From: CADCTM01 sp049671305
GTDB lineage: Bacteria; Cyanobacteriota; Cyanobacteriia; Cyanobacteriales; Coleofasciculaceae
Reading direction: 5' to 3'
NCBI GenBank assembly: GCA_049671305.1
Contig: JBATUR010000120.1
Location: 11,051-75,050 of the forward strand
DNA: 64,000 nucleotides
Shown: one piece after another, positions 18,470 through 26,768 of the stretch
How the letters are laid out: every line of letters begins with the position of its first letter
How positions within the stretch are numbered: position 1 is the stretch's first letter
Notes under the pieces: model-generated
The model's input: the letters and a program-made list of their open reading frames with translations, nothing else
The model's database searches: none
What the model was told of the DNA's origin: nothing
Program-made: the position numbers and the translations under genes

Positions 18470-19063
18470 ATGAATTTTGATACTGCTCAAATTGTAAAAC
18501 CGAACTGGCTTTCCCGTCCATCTACCGAGGTGTCGCCGGACTTGGTAGGTTGTGTATTAGTACGTCAGTTCAATGATGGTAGCCTGATTAGGGGCATGAT
18601 TGTGGAAACTGAAGCTTATGGACCCGGAGATCCTGCTTGTCATGCTTACCGCCGTCGCACGCCGCGCAATGAGGCGATGTTTGGTTTGTCCGGTCATACT
18701 TATGTTTACATGATTTATGGTATCTACCACTGCTTGAATATTGTTACAGACCAGGATCAGGTTGCTAGTGCGGTTTTGATTCGGGCTTTGCAGTTAGAAT
18801 TTGTACCAAGTTGGGTTAGTCCGCCAAAACCAGCTAAAGCGGTTCGCATTGCCGCAGGTCCTGGTAAACTTTGTCAGGTCTTGCAAATTGATCGTAGTTT
18901 GAATGGACAAGTTTTAGCGCCAGGACAACCTTTATGGTTAGAACATCGTCCCTTGGATTTTGTACCTGATTTAGTACAAACTACCAGAATAGGCTTGACA
19001 AAAGGTGCGGACTTACCGTTGCGTTGGTATTTAAATAATTGTCCGGCAGTTTCTAAACTTTAG
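18470..19063 (+). CDS. 3-methyladenine DNA glycosylase (AAG/MPG family)
   Basis: A 197-residue base-excision repair enzyme that removes alkylated purines. Family motifs are GCVLVRQFNDGSLIRGMIVETEAY with the catalytic Glu, DPACHAYRRRTPRNEAMFG, and HTYVYMIYGIYHCLNIVT with the intercalating Tyr. RIAAGPGKLCQVLQID is also typical. The ATG at 18470 is preferred over the upstream TTG at 18458. Length agrees with bacterial AAG proteins (about 200). Confidence 0.94.
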   Translation: MNFDTAQIVKPNWLSRPSTEVSPDLVGCVLVRQFNDGSLIRGMIVETEAYGPGDPACHAYRRRTPRNEAMFGLSGHTYVYMIYGIYHCLNIVTDQDQVASAVLIRALQLEFVPSWVSPPKPAKAVRIAAGPGKLCQVLQIDRSLNGQVLAPGQPLWLEHRPLDFVPDLVQTTRIGLTKGADLPLRWYLNNCPAVSKL

Positions 19064-19218
19064 GTGCAAGAAATTGGGGTTAGTTCCAGCAATCAGTAGT
19101 ATTTTAAATATTAGATCATCTGTTGCAACTGCTAACTGTAACTTCTGGCTAATTTTTAATTATCGCTGATGTAATTAGGTTAGTCATAGTCATTAAATCC
19201 AGGTTGCATTTTTGAATT

Positions 19219-19797
19219 CTAACGAGAAATTTTAGCACCTTGGTTGGTAAACCTGACATCTTTGATGTTTAACTTATGATTGGTTTTCAGGGTTTTTTGT
19301 ATACTGCCAAACAAGGCTAACTGTTCACAACTAGATAGTGAGGTAAACTGGCGTTTGGATTTGGGAGGTAGACGTAAATCAACTGTAGCAATTCGTGTTT
19401 TAGAATTAATATTAACTCGATATCCAGCTAAATTAAAGTCAGCGGAATCGGTTTGCTTAAGAATTTCTTGCACAGCACTATCTACAGGATTATCTGAAGC
19501 TACGGTTATTTTTTTTTCTACTAAACCCTGACATTGGATATCAACTTGATAAAGGTTAATTGCAGTTGTTTTAGGTGTTTGATTTGTGGCTTTTAAAGGT
19601 TGGCTAGAAGCAGGTATTTTCTGTATCGCTTTTGTCGGTGTCGAGTCAAGAGGAGTCGTAAAAGAAGCATCGGCTACTTCTGACGTAGGTATGTTATTAG
19701 TTTTAGGGTTGGCAAGACTTGAAGCACAACTGCTAAGACTAAGAGAAAGTATTCCAGTAAAAAAGATAGTGGCATAATTTTTGATGTTATTGATCAT
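19219..19797 (-). CDS. Lipoprotein with GerMN-like domain
   Basis: A 192-residue exported protein. Start at ATG 19797 gives a signal peptide, MINNIKNYATIFFTGIL, and lipobox LSSC, indicating a lipoprotein. After a Thr/Ser/Pro linker, residues about 95-190 resemble the GerMN sporulation/germination domain: NPVDSAVQEILKQ, then TRIATVDLRLPPKS and a C-terminal NIKDVRFTNQG. In cyanobacteria this fold occurs in envelope proteins of unknown role. The frame is open to 19860, but that would push the signal peptide inward. Confidence 0.7.
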   Translation of the reverse strand: MINNIKNYATIFFTGILSLSLSSCASSLANPKTNNIPTSEVADASFTTPLDSTPTKAIQKIPASSQPLKATNQTPKTTAINLYQVDIQCQGLVEKKITVASDNPVDSAVQEILKQTDSADFNLAGYRVNINSKTRIATVDLRLPPKSKRQFTSLSSCEQLALFGSIQKTLKTNHKLNIKDVRFTNQGAKISR

Positions 19798-20238
19798 GTT
19801 CAAACCCTTGATGACGGTAGAGATAAACTGAAGATTTCCCGTGATTGAGTATTGGCTCATTTGAGCGCTACTATTGATTTACTGAACCCTCGAATAGAGA
19901 TCAGTGACAATTAGCAATAAGTTTTAGAAAATTACAGTGCCTTGATGAAGTGGGGCGTCCATAGCGCTGCCACAAGCAGACAGCACAAACCTGTGTTAAG
20001 GTCTAGAGTAAGCGCACCAACTTCGGCGCAATATATCAAAAGCTAGCCTACACAAAGTCTTTCCACCCTACTTGATTTTTGTGTGTTGCTAAATTTAGAA
20101 TGTATTGAGTGTCGGAGCGAGTAGCCTTTTATTATTTAAAGGTGTGTAAGTTTTAAGAAGACTGATGCTGAAATCTTTAAATATTTAATGCCAGATGTGA
20201 TCTAAAAAACATCTAGTTATTTTAACTTGAAACTTTAG
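19798..20238. other. Intergenic region, no gene seen
   Basis: AT-rich stretch with frequent stops in all frames. It probably contains the upstream part of the decayed ABC transporter locus that follows, but I see no Walker A motif or other recognisable coding fragment here. Confidence 0.3.
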
Positions 20239-20382
20239 ACGGATGAACCATTTTCAGCTTTAGATATACTAACAGCAGATAATTTAAGGTTTGAGCTTTT
20301 AGATTTGTGGTTACGTCGTCTTCTTACCGAATCTACTTTAATTGTAACCCACTGTGTTGTTAATGCTAGTGGCTTTACCAGT
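20239..20382 (+). pseudogene. Fragment of NitT/TauT-type ABC transporter ATPase
   Basis: About 48 open codons read TDEPFSALDILTADNLRFEL and continue to STLIVTHCVVNAS. This is the Walker B end/D-loop (DEPFSALD) and the switch histidine (VTH) of an ABC ATPase of the nitrate/sulfonate type. No Walker A, signature motif or start codon is found upstream, and frameshifts follow. It is therefore a remnant with no expected function. Confidence 0.72.
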
Positions 20383-20479
20383 TCTGATTGCTGGTATTGA
20401 CGACAATGCTGCTTCTAAATTTGCAGAAATTATGATGATAAACTGGAAATTAAAACCAACCTTAATATTTTCCCAGCTT

Positions 20480-20795
20480 AGACAACTAAAACCCGGCTCG
20501 GAGCGTTGGAAAACTGTGATTTTACTGAGAGTTTTTCCTTACAATCACTGGCATTATTACAGATATTCGTGATGATTGGAACGCTAGTATTATCGGCAAT
20601 ATATCAATTTTAAAGGGCGTACTATCTCAACTTAGAGCTTGGGTTCAACGATTTCTCAGGCAACAGCATCAGGAAATTTCCTGTTACTATTGGCAGCGAC
20701 TGCTGTAATGTCTTTAATAGTAGTACAAACTCAATCGCTTAGTATGGCGTCCCCTTGAGCGATTGGCTCAAGAAAAATATCAATTCTTTGGCTAA
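20480..20795 (+). pseudogene. Fragment of NitT/TauT-type ABC transporter permease C-terminus
   Basis: Pieces in different frames line up in order with the C-terminal part of a NitT/TauT permease. The order is SERWKTVILLRVFPY (EAA-loop region), then ITGIITDIRDDWNASI, then ISQATASGNFLLLLAATAVM, then LVWRPLERLAQEKYQFFG and a stop at 20793-20795. At least two frameshifts separate the pieces. The following 100 bases contain LLEILGFASVEF, which may be from an ATPase-associated domain. This is a dead gene next to the ATPase remnant. Confidence 0.75.
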
Positions 20796-20960
20796 AGTTA
20801 TGATAAGGATGCATTGACTTTACTGGAAATCCTAGGGTTTGCCAGTGTTGAATTCTATGGAGTCTATGGACCAAAGTCCATTACCTGAATGTATTAATCT
20901 TCCCGGCGCTAGATGAAGCCTATTTAAGTCACCTAGCGCGAGGAAGACTTAGGAGGTTTT

Positions 20961-22316
20961 ATGCTTACTCAAGATGTTCGTAACTCAGTGTCTGATCTGG
21001 GAGATTTAAATAATCTAAAATCAGAACTCAATCGCTTACCTGCTGTCGATGTGGGAGAATATATTAGCGAACTTCCCCCTGAACGACGTGCGATCGCTTT
21101 TCGTGTCCTCAACAAAGCCAACGCAACTGATGTCTTTGAATACCTACCACAAGAAATACAAGAAGAATTAATTGGTGCAATGCAAGATGCACAAGTCTCT
21201 CAAATTATCGAAGAAATGAGCCCTGATGACCGTGCCGAATTATTTGATGAATTGCCAGCCGGCGTTGTCAAGCGGTTGTTACAACAATTAAGTACCGAAG
21301 AACGACAAGCGACTGCTACCATTCTCGGCTATCCAGAAGGCACAACAGGGCGCGTTATGACGACAGAATACGTGCGACTGCGGCAAGGCTTAACTGTTGG
21401 GCAGGCTTTAAGTAAAATCCGTCTTCAGGACGAAGATAAAGAAACTATCTACTATGCTTATGTTACCGACGACAACCGCAAACTAGTACAAGTCATTTCC
21501 TTGCGGCAACTCTTATTTTCAATTCCCGATGTTTTAGTGCGCGATGTCTCCAGCAACCGTGTCATTAAAGCGCGCACCGAAATGCCCCAAGAAGAAGTTG
21601 CCCAACTGATGAAGCGCTATGACTTAATTGCCCTACCTGTGGTTGATCGAGAGGATCGATTAGTTGGTATTGTCACCATTGATGACGTGGTGGATATTTT
21701 GGAGGAAGAAGCCACCGAAGACATCCAAAGGCTAGCCGGCGTCAGTGGTGGGGATGAAGCCGCCTTGTCGCCGCCCCTAGTGACCATTCGTAAGCGTTTA
21801 CCGTGGCTGGTGGGAGTAATGGGATTATATATTGGTGCGGCAAGTGCGATCGCTCCTTTTCAACCTGTAATTGCGATGGTACCCGTCCTCGCCGTAATTA
21901 TGCCAATTTTTTCCAACACAGGTGGTACTGTGGGCATTCAAGCCTTAACTGTAACCATTCGCAGCCTTGGCGTTGGAGAAGTCACTCCCTTGGATACCAT
22001 GAAAATTCTTCGTAAAGAAATTCTGGCAGGATTGGGCACAGCATTAGTCTTAGGCTTCACGATGATTATGCTTTCCTTAATTTGGGCGCAACCTCAAGAA
22101 CGTTGGGTAGCATTAGTAGCAGGCAGCGTCATGGCAATGAATGTCTTCGTTGCTGTCACACTAGGAACCTTACTACCAATGGGTTTAAAGCGTCTCAAGC
22201 TTGATCCGGCACTGGTTAGCGGACCATTGCTAACCACCTTATTAGATGCGATCGGCTTTATGATCTTCCTGTCCCTGATTTCTGTATGCTTAAATATATT
22301 CCATCTCCAAGCTTGA
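20961..22316 (+). CDS. mgtE: Magnesium transporter MgtE
   Basis: A 451-residue inner-membrane Mg2+ channel. An N-terminal superhelical domain (about 20-135, EYLPQEIQEELIGAM and IEEMSPDDRAELFDELP) is followed by a CBS pair (about 140-265, VVDREDRLVGIVTIDDVVDI) and the transmembrane domain (about 280-450) with the pore motif NTGGTVGIQALTVTIRSL. In this family the N and CBS domains bind Mg2+ and gate the pore. The ATG has an AGGAGG site 5 bases upstream. Full length, no damage, despite the decayed transporter just upstream. Confidence 0.95.
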   Translation: MLTQDVRNSVSDLGDLNNLKSELNRLPAVDVGEYISELPPERRAIAFRVLNKANATDVFEYLPQEIQEELIGAMQDAQVSQIIEEMSPDDRAELFDELPAGVVKRLLQQLSTEERQATATILGYPEGTTGRVMTTEYVRLRQGLTVGQALSKIRLQDEDKETIYYAYVTDDNRKLVQVISLRQLLFSIPDVLVRDVSSNRVIKARTEMPQEEVAQLMKRYDLIALPVVDREDRLVGIVTIDDVVDILEEEATEDIQRLAGVSGGDEAALSPPLVTIRKRLPWLVGVMGLYIGAASAIAPFQPVIAMVPVLAVIMPIFSNTGGTVGIQALTVTIRSLGVGEVTPLDTMKILRKEILAGLGTALVLGFTMIMLSLIWAQPQERWVALVAGSVMAMNVFVAVTLGTLLPMGLKRLKLDPALVSGPLLTTLLDAIGFMIFLSLISVCLNIFHLQA

Positions 22317-22490
22317 TCAATTCTTAGCTCACTCAAACTATTGACAAAAATCGCTCAATCATCTGTGTGCATCTGCGGTTAAAAACTCTCAATATCGTTT
22401 TGACTAACCACCCAGAAATGACCAACAAATTAGTTGAAAGGTGATTGATCGCGGTATTTTTGCCAATAGCTTAGTTCCAAATCTATCTAT

Positions 22491-23510
22491 ATGGCCACTA
22501 CTGTCTGGACACGCCGCCACATTCTCGATTTAGCTGATTTTACCCCCGCTGAATACGACACAATCTTACAAACTGCTGCTAGCTTTCGGGAGGTACTATC
22601 GCGGCGCACGAAAAAAGTACCTGCTTTGCAAGGGCAAGTTGTGGCAAATTTGTTTTTTGAATCTTCTACTCGTACTCGCAGTAGTTTTGAATTGGCGGCA
22701 AAGCGTCTCAGTGCTGATACGTTAAATTTTGCAGCGGCAACTTCTTCTCTTAGCAAGGGAGAAACTATTCTTGATACTGCTAAGACTTATTTGGCTATGG
22801 GTGCCGACTTGATGGTAATTCGTCATCGAGAGGCTGGAGTACCTCATGCGATCGCTGCTGAAATGGAGCGCTTGGGTGTTAAAGTGGGTGTGCTCAATGC
22901 TGGTGATGGTTGGCACGAACACCCTTCCCAAGCGCTGCTAGATTTGTTTACAATTACCTCTTTAATTGATTTTGAATATCCCCGTATTGGACTTTTGGCA
23001 GGCAAAAAAATTGCCATTGTCGGTGATATTTTACATTCACGGGTGGCACGTTCTAATATTTGGAGTCTGACGGCAACTAAGGCTGAGGTACATCTAGCTG
23101 GACCCCCAACGTTATTGCCACAGTTATTTGCCGAATGGGGTGAGTCAGGGAAAATTAAACAGGCAAATGCCAAACTTCCTAAGCGTAATTTATTTATTCA
23201 TTGGGATATTGAACCTGCAATTAAAGATGCTGATTTTGTAATGACTTTGCGCTTGCAAAAAGAACGGATGACGGCTCATTTGTTGCCGAGTTTGCGCGAA
23301 TATCATCAGCGTTATGGTATTACACGCGATCGCTTAAAACTTGCCGCACCTGATGTAAAAATCTTACACCCTGGTCCTGTTAATCGTGGTGTCGAAATTA
23401 GTTCTGATTTAATGGATGATCCAGAATTTAGTCTGATTTCTCAACAAGTTACTAGTGGTGTTGCGGTGCGGATGGCGCTGCTGTATCTCATGGGTAGCGG
23501 CAAGACTTGA
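22491..23510 (+). CDS. pyrB: Aspartate carbamoyltransferase catalytic subunit
   Basis: A 339-residue enzyme forming N-carbamoyl-aspartate in pyrimidine synthesis. The carbamoyl-phosphate loop is FFESSTRTRSSFE (about 55-67), with HPSQALLDLFTI near 143 and HPGPVNRGVEI near 295. Slightly longer than E. coli PyrB (about 310). The ATG is at 22491. The last 20 bases, including the stop, are nearly duplicated just downstream. The next gene starts 62 bases later. Confidence 0.96.
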   Translation: MATTVWTRRHILDLADFTPAEYDTILQTAASFREVLSRRTKKVPALQGQVVANLFFESSTRTRSSFELAAKRLSADTLNFAAATSSLSKGETILDTAKTYLAMGADLMVIRHREAGVPHAIAAEMERLGVKVGVLNAGDGWHEHPSQALLDLFTITSLIDFEYPRIGLLAGKKIAIVGDILHSRVARSNIWSLTATKAEVHLAGPPTLLPQLFAEWGESGKIKQANAKLPKRNLFIHWDIEPAIKDADFVMTLRLQKERMTAHLLPSLREYHQRYGITRDRLKLAAPDVKILHPGPVNRGVEISSDLMDDPEFSLISQQVTSGVAVRMALLYLMGSGKT

Positions 23511-23572
23511 GCAACTAGTTATTGGGTAGCGGCGAAACTTGACAAAATAATTATTTCGATTATTCTAGAAAT

Positions 23573-24403
23573 ATGGTTGACACAGAAACAGCACGTTATG
23601 CAGATATCTTTGCCGCATTAGGTTCTGAGCCACGGCTTGAGATTATGCGGTTATTGTTTGCAGCCTACCCAGAGGGGTTAACAGTAGGTGAGATTCAAGG
23701 GCAAATTAAGATACCAAATTCCACACTTTCCCACCATTTGGAAAAGCTGAGGGTGGAAGGATTGGTAAATTCCCAGCGCGATAAACAATACCTTTGGTAC
23801 TCAGCTAATGCCGGAACAATCGAATATTTGTTGTCATTTTTATTAAGCAACAAGCAAACAAAGGAACCCGTTAACAACATAACTACGCAGGAAAAACCGA
23901 TGTTTGAAAGATTTTTTGCCTCAATCTATGAACAGTTGACAAAGCTAGTCTCCAATGGTGCTTCTCTACCCAGCTTCCTGACAAGATTCACCCAAAAAGC
24001 GATTATCTCAATGCGAATTGCTCAAAATGAATCGCGCCGTTTAGGACATAAATATGTGGGTACAGAACAGATTTTGTTGGGACTAGTTGGAGAAGGGAGT
24101 GGCATTGCCTCCCAGTTTCTGACTGCCACAGGAGTGAACTTTGAAAGCACCCAAATCGAAGTAGAAAAAATTATTGGTCGCGGCACTGGCACACCTACAG
24201 AAATTCCATTAACACCACGGGCAAAACAAGTTCTGGAATACTCTTTAGAAGAATCTCAACAGTTTGGTCATGACTATATTGGCACAGAGCATCTGCTTTT
24301 GGGTATCATCCGCGAACCGGAGGGACTAGGAGCAAAAGTTTTGCAAAATCTAGGAGTTGATTTAGCAAGTTTAGAGCAAAGATTAAGAAGAGCCTTAACT
24401 TAA
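23573..24403 (+). CDS. ArsR-type winged-helix domain fused to ClpC-type N-domain
   Basis: A 276-residue fusion. Residues 1-92 form an ArsR-family winged helix (DIFAALGSEPRLEIMRLLF, recognition helix IPNSTLSHHLEKL). The protein contains no cysteine, so the classic ArsR metal site is absent. After a linker, residues about 130-276 carry two Clp N repeats, HKYVGTEQILLGLVGEGSG and HDYIGTEHLLLGIIREPEG, which are close to the N-domain of ClpC. The AAA+ modules are missing. ClpC N-domains bind adaptors and substrates, so this may be a regulator controlled by Clp substrates or adaptors. An internal ATG at 23900 (MFERF, as in ClpC) could also give a short form. Confidence 0.88.
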   Translation: MVDTETARYADIFAALGSEPRLEIMRLLFAAYPEGLTVGEIQGQIKIPNSTLSHHLEKLRVEGLVNSQRDKQYLWYSANAGTIEYLLSFLLSNKQTKEPVNNITTQEKPMFERFFASIYEQLTKLVSNGASLPSFLTRFTQKAIISMRIAQNESRRLGHKYVGTEQILLGLVGEGSGIASQFLTATGVNFESTQIEVEKIIGRGTGTPTEIPLTPRAKQVLEYSLEESQQFGHDYIGTEHLLLGIIREPEGLGAKVLQNLGVDLASLEQRLRRALT

Positions 24404-24412
24404 AAATCAAAC

Positions 24413-26305
24413 TTAATCATTGTTTCTAACTCGCTCAATAGTTTCCAATAACTCTTGTGTGGTGTAAGGCTTAGACAGAAATGTTTTGACGCCTGTACCC
24501 GCAGCTTGAGCCAGTTTATCACTAGAAGAAAGACCACTAACTGCAATAATTTTGACATCTGGGTTGATTTTTTGCAATGTACGGATCGTAGTTGGACCAT
24601 CCATTGAGGGCATCATCATATCTGTTAATACCACACTAATTTGCTCACGATGCTCGGCATAAATTGCCACTGCCTCAATACCATTACTCGCCGTTATTGC
24701 TTTGTAATTATAAGCTTCAAGTGAAGCTTTGGTAATTTCTCGAATTGCCATTTCATCATCAACAACTAAGATTAATTCTCCTTGTCCTTTGCGGAGTGAT
24801 GATTTTGCTATCGGCAAAGTTTCAGGTGTATCAACTGCAGGGAAATACACTTGAAATTGTGTACCTATACCAATCTCGCTGTAGACCTTCACAAAACCAC
24901 CGTGACTTTTAATAATACCAATAACTGTGGAAAGTCCAAGACCGGTACCTTTACCAATTTCTTTAGTGGTAAAAAAAGGTTCAAAAATACGGTCTAATAT
25001 TTCTGAAGGAATGCCCATACCTGTATCTGTAACTGTTAGAAAAATATAGGAACCAACTTTGGCATCAAGATTGAGTCTTGCATAATTTTCATCAATAAAA
25101 ATAGTTTTAGCAGAAATAGTTAAAGTTCCACCCTGTGGCATAGCGTCACGGGCATTAACACAGAGATTCATCAAAACCTGATGTAGCTGTGTGGCATCAC
25201 CACAAAGAGTTCCTAAGTTGGGTGGAATATCTGTGGTAATTGTAATTGATTTTGGGAATGTTTCTTTGAGAATTTGCTTAATTTCTGTAACTATATGCTT
25301 GACTTGAATAAGTGTAAATTTCCCTTCTAGCCCTCGTGCAAATGACAAAACTTGCTTAACTAATGATGCACCACGTCTGGCATTAGAAATTAAAATTGGT
25401 AATAAACGCTTGCTGTAATCATCATGAAGTTGCGTTTCCAAAAGTTGCGCCGTCATTAAAATTGGTGTCAGTACATTATTCAAATCATGAGCAATACCGC
25501 TAGCTAATGTACCAATACTTTCCATGCGTTGGGCACGCAAAAACTGAGATTCAAGTTGCTTTTTTTCAGTGATGTCAGTACTAACTGAAAGAATCGATTT
25601 GGGTTGCTTTGCTTGGTCATATACGAGAGTCCAACGACTTTCGACAATCAGGTTTTTGCCATCTTGTGTTGTTTGTGGTAATTCGCCTTGCCACTGTCCT
25701 TGATTAAATATAGCTTTTAGTGCCGTTTCTAATTGAACTGATTTGCCTTTATATAATAATTCCTGACAATTTTTGCCCACAACATCTGCTGCTTGCCAAC
25801 CGTACAAACGCTCGGCACCTTTATTCCAAAAGATGATTTTGTGATCTAAATCTCGAACAATAATTGCATCAGTGGCGACGTCAAGTAAAGCTGCTTGTTC
25901 ACGGATTTTTTGTTCTGCTTGCTTACGTTCAATAGCGTAACGGATCGAGCGCTCTAATAAAGGAGCTCCTAATAAACTTTTGTCTAAATAATCGGCAGCA
26001 CCCGCCTTCATTGCTTCTATATCTACTTCGTGGTCACCTTGTCCAGTTAATAAGATAATAGGAGCAAGACAGCCATAGCTTAAGGCTTCCCGCAGCAATT
26101 CTAAGCCGTTATGTGAGCCGAGACGATAGTCAAAAAGATAGACATCATGCTGACAATTGGCGATCGCATTCATCGCCTCTTCATAACTACTGACCCACTC
26201 CAACTCAAATCTGGTATCTGCCATTTCCGAGAACCAGTCACGAGTTAGGATGTAATCATCCTCATCATCATCAACTAAAAGTACCTTAACGGGGTCGTTG
26301 TTCAT
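24413..26305 (-). CDS. Hybrid histidine kinase (REC-PAS-HisKA-HATPase-REC)
   Basis: A 630-residue soluble kinase. Receiver 1 spans about 5-125 with phospho-Asp59. A PAS domain covers about 138-250. HisKA contains ASGIAHDLNN with His273, and the HATPase includes DTGMGIP and GKGTGLGLS (about 370-490). Receiver 2 spans about 510-628 with Asp562. The N-terminal receiver suggests it receives phosphate from an upstream kinase. Its start overlaps the upstream response-regulator gene by 20 bases. It is the last gene of the five-gene cassette and ends 9 bases from the convergent ArsR-Clp gene. Confidence 0.93.
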   Translation of the reverse strand: MNNDPVKVLLVDDDEDDYILTRDWFSEMADTRFELEWVSSYEEAMNAIANCQHDVYLFDYRLGSHNGLELLREALSYGCLAPIILLTGQGDHEVDIEAMKAGAADYLDKSLLGAPLLERSIRYAIERKQAEQKIREQAALLDVATDAIIVRDLDHKIIFWNKGAERLYGWQAADVVGKNCQELLYKGKSVQLETALKAIFNQGQWQGELPQTTQDGKNLIVESRWTLVYDQAKQPKSILSVSTDITEKKQLESQFLRAQRMESIGTLASGIAHDLNNVLTPILMTAQLLETQLHDDYSKRLLPILISNARRGASLVKQVLSFARGLEGKFTLIQVKHIVTEIKQILKETFPKSITITTDIPPNLGTLCGDATQLHQVLMNLCVNARDAMPQGGTLTISAKTIFIDENYARLNLDAKVGSYIFLTVTDTGMGIPSEILDRIFEPFFTTKEIGKGTGLGLSTVIGIIKSHGGFVKVYSEIGIGTQFQVYFPAVDTPETLPIAKSSLRKGQGELILVVDDEMAIREITKASLEAYNYKAITASNGIEAVAIYAEHREQISVVLTDMMMPSMDGPTTIRTLQKINPDVKIIAVSGLSSSDKLAQAAGTGVKTFLSKPYTTQELLETIERVRNND

Positions 26306-26768
26306 ATTTTTCTCCTACCAATTCTCCTGGGAGTTCAACAACTTCAAACCAATACTTTCCTAATATTTTAATCAAGTCTACTAATGATGAAAAAGTGACG
26401 GGCTTAGTAATAAACGAATTGGCACCCAAATCATAAATTTGATAAATATCTTCCGGCGCACGAGATGTTGTCAGCACTACAACTGGAATTTGCCGTAAAT
26501 GCGGGTCAGATTTAATTTCCCGTAGTGCTTCGCGACCGTCTTTTTTTGGCATATTTAGATCCAAAAGAATTAAACCAGGACGTGGCGAATTAACTATTTG
26601 CGAGTATTCACCACGCCGATGCAGATAATCCATCAATGCTTCGCCATCTCTAACAAAGTATAAATGATTAACTAAGCGGCTTTCTGCCAACGCTTCACGA
26701 GCTAACAAGTAGTCATCTTCGTCGTCATCAGCCATCAAAATTATGATGGTTGGTCGGTTGCCCTTCAC
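26286..26768 (-). CDS. Single-domain response regulator (Rcp1-like)
   Basis: A 160-residue receiver domain without output domain. ADDDEDDYLLAREAL supplies the acidic pocket, Asp70 in PGLILLDLNMPKKDG is the phosphoacceptor, and KPV near 122 gives the conserved Lys. An enlarged segment before the phosphorylation site (RRGEYSQIVNSPRP) is typical of Rcp1-type partners of cyanobacterial phytochrome-like kinases. It overlaps the upstream kinase by 4 bases and the downstream kinase by 20 bases, so translation is probably coupled. It likely shuttles phosphate among the kinases. Confidence 0.94.
   Translation of the reverse strand: MKGNRPTIIILMADDDEDDYLLAREALAESRLVNHLYFVRDGEALMDYLHRRGEYSQIVNSPRPGLILLDLNMPKKDGREALREIKSDPHLRQIPVVVLTTSRAPEDIYQIYDLGANSFITKPVTFSSLVDLIKILGKYWFEVVELPGELVGEKYEQRPR

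Noticed and set aside
24400..24600. Short minus-strand frame overlapping the third kinase
   Set aside because: It lies in another frame inside the kinase's second receiver, whose motifs are intact.
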